From: Janthinobacterium lividum PAMC 25724
GTDB lineage: Bacteria > Pseudomonadota > Gammaproteobacteria > Burkholderiales > Burkholderiaceae_D
Direction: 5' to 3'
NCBI GenBank assembly: GCA_000242815.2
Contig: AHHB01000017.1
Span: forward strand, 1-39,319
Length of the DNA: 39,319 nt
A model generated the notes under the pieces. That model did no database searches and was not told the DNA's origin. It saw nothing but the letters and a program-made list of their open reading frames with translations. How positions within the stretch are numbered: position 1 is the stretch's first letter; each line of letters begins with the position of its first letter. A program made the translations under genes and the position numbers. Positions 7,617-16,432 of the stretch are shown in pieces.

Positions 7617-10124
7617 ATGTCTACTCGTTTGCCTTTGCTGCCCCTCACTCTCGGCTTGATGGCCTCATCTTCCCTCGCCATGGCGCAAGATAGTGCATAT
7701 CAAGCCCCGCCGGCTCCCCTGCAAGCCATCGTCGATGCACCGCGGGCGCCGACCCTGAGCCTGAGCCCGAAACGCAATCTGGCCGCCGTGCTGGCCACGC
7801 CATCCTTGCCCAGCATGAGTGAAGTGGCGCAGCCGGAACTGAAGCTGGCGGGCCTGCGCATCAATCCGCGCACGTATTCGGCCAGCCGCTTCAGCTTCCA
7901 CACGGGACTGGGTTTACTCGACATCGATACGCAGAAGGAAATCAAGGTCAGCGGCTTGCCTGTCTCGCCCCGCATCGCCGACCTGGCCTGGTCGCCCGAC
8001 CAGCGCTACCTGGCGTTTACGCATATCGCCTTTGCCGATCCGGCCAAGGGGGTCAAGGAGTCCGGCGTTCAATTGTGGCTGCTTGACGTACAGACGAAAG
8101 CGGCGCGCAAGCTGGCCAGCGTCCCCCTGTCGACCGTGTATGGCCGGGGCTTTTCCTGGATGCCTGACAGTAAGACCTTGCTGGTGCAGTTGAAGCCGGC
8201 CAAGCTGGGTGCGGCTCCGGTGCCGAGCGGTATTCCGACTGGCCCGTCGATCCAGGACAGCGTACCCGGTGGTGGCGTCAAGCAATTGCGCACCTATCCT
8301 GACCTGCTGAAAAACGAACAGGATGCGCAGCTGTTCGAACACTACATCACCGTGCAGCTGGCCTTGCTCGACGTGACGGGCAAGCAGCGCCTGGTGGGCC
8401 AGCCGGGCCAGTTCTCGCGCGCTTCGGCTTCGCCCGATGGCAAGCACCTGCTCACGACTAGCATTGTGCGTCCGTACTCCTACAGCGTGCCGGCGCGTGA
8501 TTTCGGCCATCATATCGATGTGCGCGACCTGAATGGCAAGGTGGTGCATGCGGTGGCGGCCCTGCCGCTGGAGGAAGGCTTGCCGCCGGGTAATGATGCC
8601 GTGTCCGCCGGCGTGCGCGCCGTCAGCTGGCGTGTCGATGCACCCGCCACCCTGGTGTGGGCCGAGGCGCAAGATGGTGGCGACCCGGCCAGGGCGGCCG
8701 AGATCCGTGACATCGTCTACACGCAGGCGGCGCCGTTTGCCAACAAGCCGGCCGTGCTGGCCAAGCTCGGTTCGCGTTATGCGGGCGTGGCCTGGGGCCG
8801 TGGCGACCTGGCCCTGCTCAGCGAAGTGTGGTCCAAGACGCGCGCCGTCAAGCAGTGGCGCATCGCGCCGGACCTGCCGTCCGCCGTGGCGGGCACGCCT
8901 GGTGACCTCGTGTACGCCGGTTCCTTCGAAGACCGCTACAACGATCCGGGCCAACCGGTCATGCGCGCGGACGCTGCCGGCTTGCCGCGTTTGCTGATCG
9001 CTGCCGACGGTTCCATCCTGCTCGACGGCCAGGGTGCCTCGAAAGAAGGCGACCGTCCCTTCATCGACCGCCTGAACCTGGCGACGAAACAGAAGCAGCG
9101 CCTGTTCCAGAGCGCCGCGCCTTACTATGAAAACGTGGTGGCCGTGCTGGACGAGGATGGCAGCCGTTTGCTGTCGACGCGCGAATCGCCGACCGAGCAG
9201 CCAAATTTCTTTGTGCGTAACCTGAAACTGCAAGGTGCCGCGCAGCTGACGGCCCTCACGCATTTCCCCCATCCGCTGCCGCAGTTGAAGGATGTGCAGA
9301 AAGAGTTGATCCGCTACAAGCGCGCCGATGGCGTGGACCTGACGGCCACGCTGATGCTGCCGCCGAACTATGACGCCCGCCGCGACGGCCCGCTGCCGAC
9401 CCTGATGTGGGCGTATCCGCAGGAATTCAAGACCGCCAGTGCCGCCAGCCAGACCAAGGGTTCGCCGTATAAATTCAATGCCGTCAGCTACTGGGGTCCG
9501 GCTGCCTTCCTGTCCATGGGCTACGCCGTGCTCGACAATCCATCCTTCCCCATCGTGGGAAATGGCGAGCAGGAGCCGAATGACACCTATTTGCCGCAAC
9601 TGGTGGCCGACGCCGAGGCGGCCGTCGAGGAAGTGGTCAAGCGCGGTGTCTCTGACCGCAACCGCATCGCCATCGGCGGCCACTCGTATGGCGCCTTCAT
9701 GACAGGCAATTTGCTGGCGCACACGCGCTTGTTCCGCGCCGGCATCGCCCGCAGCGGTGCCTACAACCGCACGCTGACGCCGTTCGGCTTCCAGGCGGAA
9801 GAGCGCTCGTTCTGGCAGGCGCCGGCCGTCTACCAGGCCATGTCGCCATTTAATTATGCGGACAAGATCAAGGACGCGCTGCTGATCATCCACGGCGAGC
9901 AGGACAATAATTCTGGCACCTTCCCCATCCAGAGCGAGCGCATGTTCCAGGCCGTCAAGGGGCTGGGCGGCACGGCGCGTCTGGTGATGCTGCCGAACGA
10001 GAGCCACGCCTACCGCGCGCGCGAATCGATCATGCAGATGCTGTATGAAAGCAACAATTGGCTGGAGAAATATGTGAAGAACGCCGTGCCACCGGCCGCC
10101 GACGTCAAGCCGGCAGCAAATTAA
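7617..10124 (+). CDS. Secreted S9 family serine peptidase, glutamyl-endopeptidase-like
   Basis: ATG 7617 is preferred over the in-frame ATG 7563 because it follows a CGGAG ribosome site and begins a clear signal peptide ending in SLAMAQ. The protein is 835 residues. After a beta-propeller-like region of about 550 residues comes an alpha/beta-hydrolase domain with the triad Ser690 (GHSYG), Asp763 (HGEQD) and His797 (NESHAYR). The N-terminal motif LKLAGLRINPRTYSASR resembles the S9 glutamyl endopeptidases first known from chloroplasts, which cleave after Glu in unfolded peptides. It probably works in the periplasm or outside the cell on peptides. The gene appears monocistronic. Confidence 0.9.
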   Translation: MSTRLPLLPLTLGLMASSSLAMAQDSAYQAPPAPLQAIVDAPRAPTLSLSPKRNLAAVLATPSLPSMSEVAQPELKLAGLRINPRTYSASRFSFHTGLGLLDIDTQKEIKVSGLPVSPRIADLAWSPDQRYLAFTHIAFADPAKGVKESGVQLWLLDVQTKAARKLASVPLSTVYGRGFSWMPDSKTLLVQLKPAKLGAAPVPSGIPTGPSIQDSVPGGGVKQLRTYPDLLKNEQDAQLFEHYITVQLALLDVTGKQRLVGQPGQFSRASASPDGKHLLTTSIVRPYSYSVPARDFGHHIDVRDLNGKVVHAVAALPLEEGLPPGNDAVSAGVRAVSWRVDAPATLVWAEAQDGGDPARAAEIRDIVYTQAAPFANKPAVLAKLGSRYAGVAWGRGDLALLSEVWSKTRAVKQWRIAPDLPSAVAGTPGDLVYAGSFEDRYNDPGQPVMRADAAGLPRLLIAADGSILLDGQGASKEGDRPFIDRLNLATKQKQRLFQSAAPYYENVVAVLDEDGSRLLSTRESPTEQPNFFVRNLKLQGAAQLTALTHFPHPLPQLKDVQKELIRYKRADGVDLTATLMLPPNYDARRDGPLPTLMWAYPQEFKTASAASQTKGSPYKFNAVSYWGPAAFLSMGYAVLDNPSFPIVGNGEQEPNDTYLPQLVADAEAAVEEVVKRGVSDRNRIAIGGHSYGAFMTGNLLAHTRLFRAGIARSGAYNRTLTPFGFQAEERSFWQAPAVYQAMSPFNYADKIKDALLIIHGEQDNNSGTFPIQSERMFQAVKGLGGTARLVMLPNESHAYRARESIMQMLYESNNWLEKYVKNAVPPAADVKPAAN

Positions 10125-10191
10125 GGGGCGCGCAGGACAGGTGGCGCGCATCTCGTGGTATGGTCTTTCTTTGTTTGCCGGGAGACCAGCC

Positions 10192-10344
10192 ATGTCTGTC
10201 ATCCATGCCCACCGCGCGCCCGAGCCGGCGCCTGTCGATGCACCCATGCCGGCGCCGGTGCCACAAGAAGCGCCCGGGCACCATCCGGGGCCCGTGCATC
10301 CGGTGCCGCAGGACGATCCCGTGCCGCACCCGCATCCTCAGTAA
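10192..10344 (+). CDS. Small Pro/His-rich protein, unknown
   Basis: This 50-residue ORF starts with ATG at 10192 behind a good GGGAG ribosome site 8 bp upstream. Its composition is extreme: about one third proline with many His, Ala and Val residues, and it ends in PHPHPQ. There is no signal peptide or membrane segment. It lies between the S9 peptidase gene and a 79-residue gene, all on the same strand. The ribosome site and open frame argue for a gene, but the proline-rich composition also arises by chance in GC-rich DNA. No function can be proposed. Confidence 0.5.
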   Translation: MSVIHAHRAPEPAPVDAPMPAPVPQEAPGHHPGPVHPVPQDDPVPHPHPQ

Positions 10345-10369
10345 CCCTCGTCAAGAAAGGCTGTTTTAG

Positions 10370-10609
10370 ATGGAAATTTTCAAGGAAGTCTACACACGCA
10401 AAGTCAGTGGAGAATCGTTCAACTATGAACTCGAGCACACCCAGGGCGCGGACGTGGCCTGGATTGCGCGCGTGTACCACGACGGCGTACTGAAAGGCTC
10501 GCCCTACGGCACGCTGACGGCCAACGTGCTGTCCGGTCCCGCACTGGAACAATATTTGCGCGCCTATGTCGAAGGCATGATCGAGCGGGGGCTCGACGTG
10601 GCTGAATAA
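10370..10609 (+). CDS. Small conserved-looking protein, unknown
   Basis: The 79-residue product is a compact soluble protein beginning MEIFKEVYTRKVSGES with no signal peptide. The pattern is two or three beta strands (FNYELEHT, AWIARVYHDGVLKG) followed by a helix (ALEQYLRAYVEGMIERG). A purine-rich AAGAAAGG lies about 12 bp before the ATG. It is followed 25 bp later by a clear intrinsic terminator, supporting a real transcription unit. I do not recognise the family. Confidence 0.7.
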   Translation: MEIFKEVYTRKVSGESFNYELEHTQGADVAWIARVYHDGVLKGSPYGTLTANVLSGPALEQYLRAYVEGMIERGLDVAE

Positions 10610-10634
10610 GATCGCCTTTGCGGCCGATCAAGAA

Positions 10635-10660
10635 AAAGGGCGCCGAGGCGCCCTTTGTTG
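10635..10660 (+). terminator. Intrinsic terminator
   Basis: Arms AAAGGGCGCC (10635-10644) and GGCGCCCTTT (10647-10656) form a strong GC-rich hairpin followed by TTTGTTGTTT. It ends the transcription unit of the 79-residue gene and could work in both directions because an A-run precedes it. Confidence 0.85.
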
Positions 10661-10670
10661 TTTCTGTGGT

Positions 10671-10707
10671 GTCGGATTACGCGGCTGCGCCGCTAATCCG
10701 ACCTACG
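10671..10707. repeat. REP palindrome family A, intact copy
   Basis: GTCGGATTA (10671-10679) and TAATCCGAC (10694-10702) flank a GC-rich centre that also pairs (GCGGC/GCCGC). It ends in CTACG, giving the full ATCCGACCTACG on the + strand. This is exactly the sequence that the neighbouring IS110 guide loop appears to read, yet this copy is unoccupied. Confidence 0.85.
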
Positions 10708-10708
10708 C

Positions 10709-10740
10709 ACATGCACATGGACATGGACATGGACATGGAC
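10709..10740 (+). repeat. Hexamer tandem repeat ACATGG
   Basis: Four perfect ACATGG units (10715-10738) follow one degenerate unit (ACATGC, 10709-10714). The array lies between the intact REP copy and the IS110 boundary, so it formed part of the flank of the insertion target. Confidence 0.85.
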
Positions 10741-10760
10741 TGTAGATACTGTTATCCCCG

Positions 10761-11942
<1,182 letters not shown>

Positions 11943-11947
11943 AGGGA

Positions 11948-11953
11948 ATAATA
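11948..11953 (-). promoter_or_regulatory. -10 half of an IS circle-junction promoter
   Basis: TATTAT lies just inside one element end. The other end carries TTGACG (minus strand, 10759-10764). If the ends are joined through a single CT core, the spacing between the two hexamers is exactly 17 bp. This would make a near-consensus sigma-70 promoter reading into the predicted guide RNA and transposase. In the inserted state the -35 half is missing. Confidence 0.7.
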
Positions 11954-11955
11954 CA

Positions 11956-11988
11956 AGGTCGGATTAGCCCGCAAGGGCGTAATCCGAC
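11956..11988. repeat. REP palindrome family A, copy used as IS110 target
   Basis: GTCGGATTA (11958-11966) and TAATCCGAC (11980-11988) enclose a paired centre (GCCC/GGGC). The AG at 11956-11957 is the CT core on the opposite strand. The right side continues with AACATTGTTGGC, sharing TTGTTGGC with the copy at 24140. The other flank of this REP was displaced to 10739-10745 by the insertion. Confidence 0.85.
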
Positions 11989-12007
11989 AACATTGTTGGC
12001 CGCCACT

Positions 12008-15000
12008 CTAATCAAACGCCCACGTGTACAACACGTCCAGCGCATTGTTGGTCCCGGTCTGGAATTGCAGGGTGATGCGGCGGTTCAGCTTGTAGCGCAG
12101 TTTCACCAGGCTCGTCGCCGTGCTCGTGCCTTGCTCGAACGTCAGGTAGGCGCGCGACGACAGCCGCTTGCCAACCGTGACCACCGTGCTTTCCAGCCCT
12201 TGCGCCTGCGACAGGCCGACTTCATCGAGGCCCAGTGAATTGGCCAGCTTGCCTTGTAAGCCGCCGCCGGAGCCGCCGAAGAGGGCGCCTGCGGCCGTCG
12301 TCAGCAGGGCCATTTCATCGCCCGCTGTCGTCTCCGCGCCGTGGCCCAGGATCAGCCAGGCCAGCTTGTCGCTGTCCGACACGCTCGGCGTGGACACGAG
12401 CTTGGCCGTCGGTGCCTGCGCCGTGCCGCGCACTTCCACGCCTGCTTCCACATTTGTTTCCGACAGCGCCTCGCCTTCGGGCCGCTTGCGCACGGCCAGG
12501 ATATTGAGCGATGGGTTGTCATAGGCCCCCGTGAAGGCGATCAAGCCGCGTTCGATCGACAGCTTCTGCCCGTAAGCGGCGTACTGGCCGTTGCTCACTT
12601 TGATGCTGCCCGTCACGCGCGGCGCGGCGCGGTTGGTGACGCGGGCGCGCACATTGCCCGCCAGGTCGGCATCGAGTCCCATGCCGCGCAAGTGGAAGGC
12701 ATTGCCCAGGTCGAATTCAAGGTCGATATTGAGCGGTAGCGACGGTGCTTCCTTGCTGCCCTTGACTTGCTTGCCCAGTACGATCACGTCGCTGCTTTGC
12801 GTGGGGGTATCTTGCGGCGCCAGTTCGATCAGCGCGCGGTTGGCCTTGAACTTGCCTTCGAAGCTGAAGCGCTTGTCGTTGCGCACCAGGCTGCTGTTGC
12901 CCGACAGGATCAAGGTGCGGTCAGGACGCGACAGCGCCTGCAGGCGGTCGGCCATCAATTTCAGTTCCATGCTCGCTTCGCCATTGGCAAAACGTACCCA
13001 GCCATCAGCCTGCAGCTTGCCATCGCCGCCGTCAAAGCTCAGGCGCTGCAATTGCAACTGATCGCCGGCCAGCTTTGCTTGCAGCACGCCATTGCGCAAT
13101 TTCAAGCCCTGGTCGGCCCAGTTCAGCAGCAGCTTGCTGCCGCTGATGTCGCCATTCAATTGCGGCGCACCGATGGTGCCGCTGCCGGTCAGGGTCACTT
13201 TCAAGGCCCCGCCCAGCTCCAGGCCCGGCTGTCCTGTCAGCGGCGCCAGCCATGCCAGTGTATCGATGCTGGTCGTGCCCGTCAGGGAGAGGGCGCTGTC
13301 GTTGCTGATGCGTCCGCCCAGCATTTGCACGCTGGCGTTGATATCGCTTTGCCCCGCGCGCGCGCCATCGAGTTTCATGGCCAGGCGCAGTTGCTGGTTG
13401 GCCACATCCACGCGCGCATCGAAGGTGCGCAGGCCCAGCGCCAGCGGCTGTTCCACGCCCACCGTCACATCGCCTTTTTCGCGGTAGATGTGCAGCATGC
13501 CGGCCAAAGACGGGTCTTTTTGCTTGGCCGTCGCTACCTGCATGTCGAGCGACCATTGCGCGCCCAGGGTCAGGTCACTGCGCGCATTGGCTTGCAGCGA
13601 CGGAATCGCTTGCGCCAGATAGCTCAGGGCCACGCCGGCCGCCTGGCCGGAACTGCTCCAGCGAGTGCCGTTCTTGGCCAGGCTTTGCATGTTGATGCTG
13701 CCTGCCGGTAATTTGATGACAGTGTTGCCCACGCTGATTTGTTCAGGCTGGCCCAGGCCCGCCACGCCGCTGTCGGCGGGACCGGCCACTTTCACAGGCA
13801 CGGGCGCTTGCAGCACCAGTGCATAGCGGCCCTTGTTTTGCAGGCTATCGAGCGTGCCCGTCCAGTTGGCGCCGCTCTGGCTGCCCCGGATGTGTGCGCT
13901 GGCATCGACATCGTCGTTGCGCGCCGTCAAACTGAGCGTATGGCTGCCGCGCGTGCCCGTCGTGCTCAAGCGGGCGCTGGCCAGCTTGAAGGTGGGGGTG
14001 CTGTAGCCCGCGATGTCCAGGCTGCTGACCATGGGGTCGAGTGCGCCTTGACCGGCGCCTACGCTGGCGCTGCCTTTGATGGCTTTCAGTTGCTGGTCGC
14101 CAAAGAAGGTCAGGTCACGGCCTTCGAGCGTCAACTGTGCGGCCGGTGCATCCATCTTGCCGCTCACGGAACCGGCTGCCTGCAGCATGCCGGCAAAGCG
14201 TGGACCCAGGGTCGACAGTTGCGGCGCGTCGAGTTTCCACGTCAGTTGATCGGTGGCGCCACCCAGCGCGCCCTTGGCCAGCAGGCTGTTCGGCCCCAGG
14301 CGCAGTGCCGCATCGACGCTGTCGACGCGTTTCGCATTGGCCGACAGCTTGGCATAGCCGGCCAGCGGCGCGTTTTGCAGCGTCGATTCGCGCAAACTGA
14401 GGTTCAGGGCCACTTGCCAGTCGCCGGTTAGACGGCTGCTGCCGTTGAAGTCCGCATTCACGCTGCCGTTGGGTAAAGTTGCGCCGAAGGCGGCCGGATT
14501 GATCTTTTGCAAGGAACCCGTCATGCTCAATTGCGCTTCCTTCTTCGGCCCCGTCAAGCCCACTTCGCCGCTGGCGTGAATGGCGCTGTCAGGCGCCGGG
14601 CGCTTGCCACTGGCGAGGCCTAATCCTTTCGCAGCGGCAACAAACGTCGTGCGTGGCTGCTGCAGGCTGCCTTGCAGCACGCCGCTAGCCAGCACGGCGC
14701 CCAGCAAGTCGTTTTTCAGGGCCGAGAGCTGGCGCGCATCGACATTCCAGTTGAGTTTTTCGCCGGCGCCGCCAAAGTTACCCTTGGCTGTCAGGTTGTT
14801 CTTGCCCAGCGCCAATAGCACGTCGATGCCGCTGAAATGGCTTGCCTCGGCTGTCAGCTTGCCCTTGCCCGATAAAGGCTGGTCGAGCAGCTTGCTGGGG
14901 CGGACGGTAAAGTCCGCATTCGCCAGCCATTGCGGGGTGACGTGGCCGCTGGCGCGCACGTCGAGGTTCAGGTCGGCCACGGGGAAGGCGCCGAAGTCGG

Positions 15001-16432
15001 CCGGGTTCAATCGGCTGGCATTGGCCATGGCCTTGAACGGCTGCGCGTCCTTCAGGCTGATCTGGCCCGTTGCGTTGACGCTGCTTTTGCCAGCTTGCAA
15101 GCTTGCCTTGCGCAGTTGCACCAGGGAATCTGCCAGGGTGGCTTCCAGGTCCAGGCGCAGCTTGGCTTCGCCCAGTGTGGCGCGCAGCGATTGCGTCTTG
15201 CCGTCGCTGTCGAGCACGATATCGCCCGCGATTTTTGTGCTGTTGATCCTGCTGTCAATATGCTGCAAGTCGATCTTGTCTGTGTGCAAGGTCAGCTGCG
15301 CGGTGCCGATGGGCGCATCGGCGGCGTTGCGCTTGAGCTTGCCGCTACCCGTGAATTTTCCTGCGTTGCCGAAATCGATGATGGCCGATTCCAAAGTCGT
15401 CGCCGTCAGGGTGCCGCCCAGGCGCGCTTCGAATTGGCGCAGCGGCAGCTTTTGCTGGTCGATGGGGCCGGGCGTGGCGTGGTTAAGGATGGCCAGCTTG
15501 CCCGACACGGTTTGCGCATTGGGGCGCGTGTCGATGGCGGCGTCGAGCTCCAGGCTCAGGTCTGCCTGCGGCAAGGTGGCCTCAAAACGGCCCGGATTGA
15601 TCTTGTGGCCACGGATGCTGGCCGAGCGCAGGATGATGATGGGATCGAACGGTGCCAGCGCCAGCTGGGCATCGGCCGTGGCCGCGCCCGCGCTGCCCTT
15701 GGCCGTCACGTTCAGCAGGTTCAGGTCGCCGCCCAGTTGCAGATTCAAGGCTGCTGGCTTTTCACCGGCGGCGGCAGTGCGCTGCGTCAAGCTCGCCTTG
15801 CCGCTGAGCTTGAACGGCTGCGTGGCGGCAATGGTCGCGCTGGCCGTGGCTTGGCCGAATGGCGTCAGAGCTGATGCATCTTCCAGCTGCCATTGCGTCT
15901 TGTCGCCCGATAAGGTGAAGTGGATTTTTTCAAATACCGTGTTGCCGCCCGCACTGATGAGGGTGACCTTGTCCAGGCGCGCGTCGGAAATGCCGATCTT
16001 GAACGGCGCAGCCAGGCTGGCCGGCATCGTCGATGGCTCTTCGGAGGGCGCCGTGCTTTCCACGGTCAGGCTGGCCACGTGCAGTTCGCTGATGGCGATG
16101 CCTTCCGAGAAGAACTGGAACGGCGACCAGTCGATGTCGATGTTATCGGCCGTAATGTGCTGCGTCTTGCTGCGGTAGCTGACGTGGCCCAGGTGCATGC
16201 GCTTGTACAGCGAGCCCGACACGCCCGACACTGCGATGTCGCCGCCGCTGGCGCTGGCCACTTTTTGTACCAGCATCTGCAAGGTCGATTCGCGGCCCAG
16301 GAACCAGAAGGCTGCGCCCAGCAGCACGGCCAGGCTGGTGATGGCGATCAGCACATAGCGCAGCGCCCGGCGTGGTTTTTTTGGTGTTGCGGGTGGTGCG
16401 GCATCGTGCGATTCGGTAGGCATATCAGACAT
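12008..16432 (-). CDS. tamB: TamB, translocation and assembly module inner-membrane subunit
   Basis: This 1,474-residue protein has a single N-terminal membrane helix (about residues 25-47, YVLIAITSLAVLLGAAFWFL) and then a very long, repetitive beta-rich periplasmic body. It ends in the conserved TamB/DUF490 C-terminal domain, with LAWLILGHG and a final amphipathic beta-strand LQFQTG. TamB is a bridge-like protein spanning the periplasm to meet TamA. It helps insert some outer-membrane proteins and is implicated in phospholipid transport. Its ATG overlaps the tamA stop by one base (TGATG), showing translational coupling. Length is in the usual range (about 1,250-1,500). Confidence 0.93.
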   Translation of the reverse strand: MSDMPTESHDAAPPATPKKPRRALRYVLIAITSLAVLLGAAFWFLGRESTLQMLVQKVASASGGDIAVSGVSGSLYKRMHLGHVSYRSKTQHITADNIDIDWSPFQFFSEGIAISELHVASLTVESTAPSEEPSTMPASLAAPFKIGISDARLDKVTLISAGGNTVFEKIHFTLSGDKTQWQLEDASALTPFGQATASATIAATQPFKLSGKASLTQRTAAAGEKPAALNLQLGGDLNLLNVTAKGSAGAATADAQLALAPFDPIIILRSASIRGHKINPGRFEATLPQADLSLELDAAIDTRPNAQTVSGKLAILNHATPGPIDQQKLPLRQFEARLGGTLTATTLESAIIDFGNAGKFTGSGKLKRNAADAPIGTAQLTLHTDKIDLQHIDSRINSTKIAGDIVLDSDGKTQSLRATLGEAKLRLDLEATLADSLVQLRKASLQAGKSSVNATGQISLKDAQPFKAMANASRLNPADFGAFPVADLNLDVRASGHVTPQWLANADFTVRPSKLLDQPLSGKGKLTAEASHFSGIDVLLALGKNNLTAKGNFGGAGEKLNWNVDARQLSALKNDLLGAVLASGVLQGSLQQPRTTFVAAAKGLGLASGKRPAPDSAIHASGEVGLTGPKKEAQLSMTGSLQKINPAAFGATLPNGSVNADFNGSSRLTGDWQVALNLSLRESTLQNAPLAGYAKLSANAKRVDSVDAALRLGPNSLLAKGALGGATDQLTWKLDAPQLSTLGPRFAGMLQAAGSVSGKMDAPAAQLTLEGRDLTFFGDQQLKAIKGSASVGAGQGALDPMVSSLDIAGYSTPTFKLASARLSTTGTRGSHTLSLTARNDDVDASAHIRGSQSGANWTGTLDSLQNKGRYALVLQAPVPVKVAGPADSGVAGLGQPEQISVGNTVIKLPAGSINMQSLAKNGTRWSSSGQAAGVALSYLAQAIPSLQANARSDLTLGAQWSLDMQVATAKQKDPSLAGMLHIYREKGDVTVGVEQPLALGLRTFDARVDVANQQLRLAMKLDGARAGQSDINASVQMLGGRISNDSALSLTGTTSIDTLAWLAPLTGQPGLELGGALKVTLTGSGTIGAPQLNGDISGSKLLLNWADQGLKLRNGVLQAKLAGDQLQLQRLSFDGGDGKLQADGWVRFANGEASMELKLMADRLQALSRPDRTLILSGNSSLVRNDKRFSFEGKFKANRALIELAPQDTPTQSSDVIVLGKQVKGSKEAPSLPLNIDLEFDLGNAFHLRGMGLDADLAGNVRARVTNRAAPRVTGSIKVSNGQYAAYGQKLSIERGLIAFTGAYDNPSLNILAVRKRPEGEALSETNVEAGVEVRGTAQAPTAKLVSTPSVSDSDKLAWLILGHGAETTAGDEMALLTTAAGALFGGSGGGLQGKLANSLGLDEVGLSQAQGLESTVVTVGKRLSSRAYLTFEQGTSTATSLVKLRYKLNRRITLQFQTGTNNALDVLYTWAFD

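Noticed and set aside
10709..10740. The ACATGG array as a CRISPR or iteron array.
   Set aside because: The units are 6 bp with no spacers and there are no replication or cas genes nearby; it is a simple tandem repeat.
12767..13711. Long plus-strand ORFs inside tamB, also at 14580-16178 and 14930-15874.
   Set aside because: These are antisense shadows of a long GC-rich gene, with biased composition (Gln/Arg/Ala) and no start signals.
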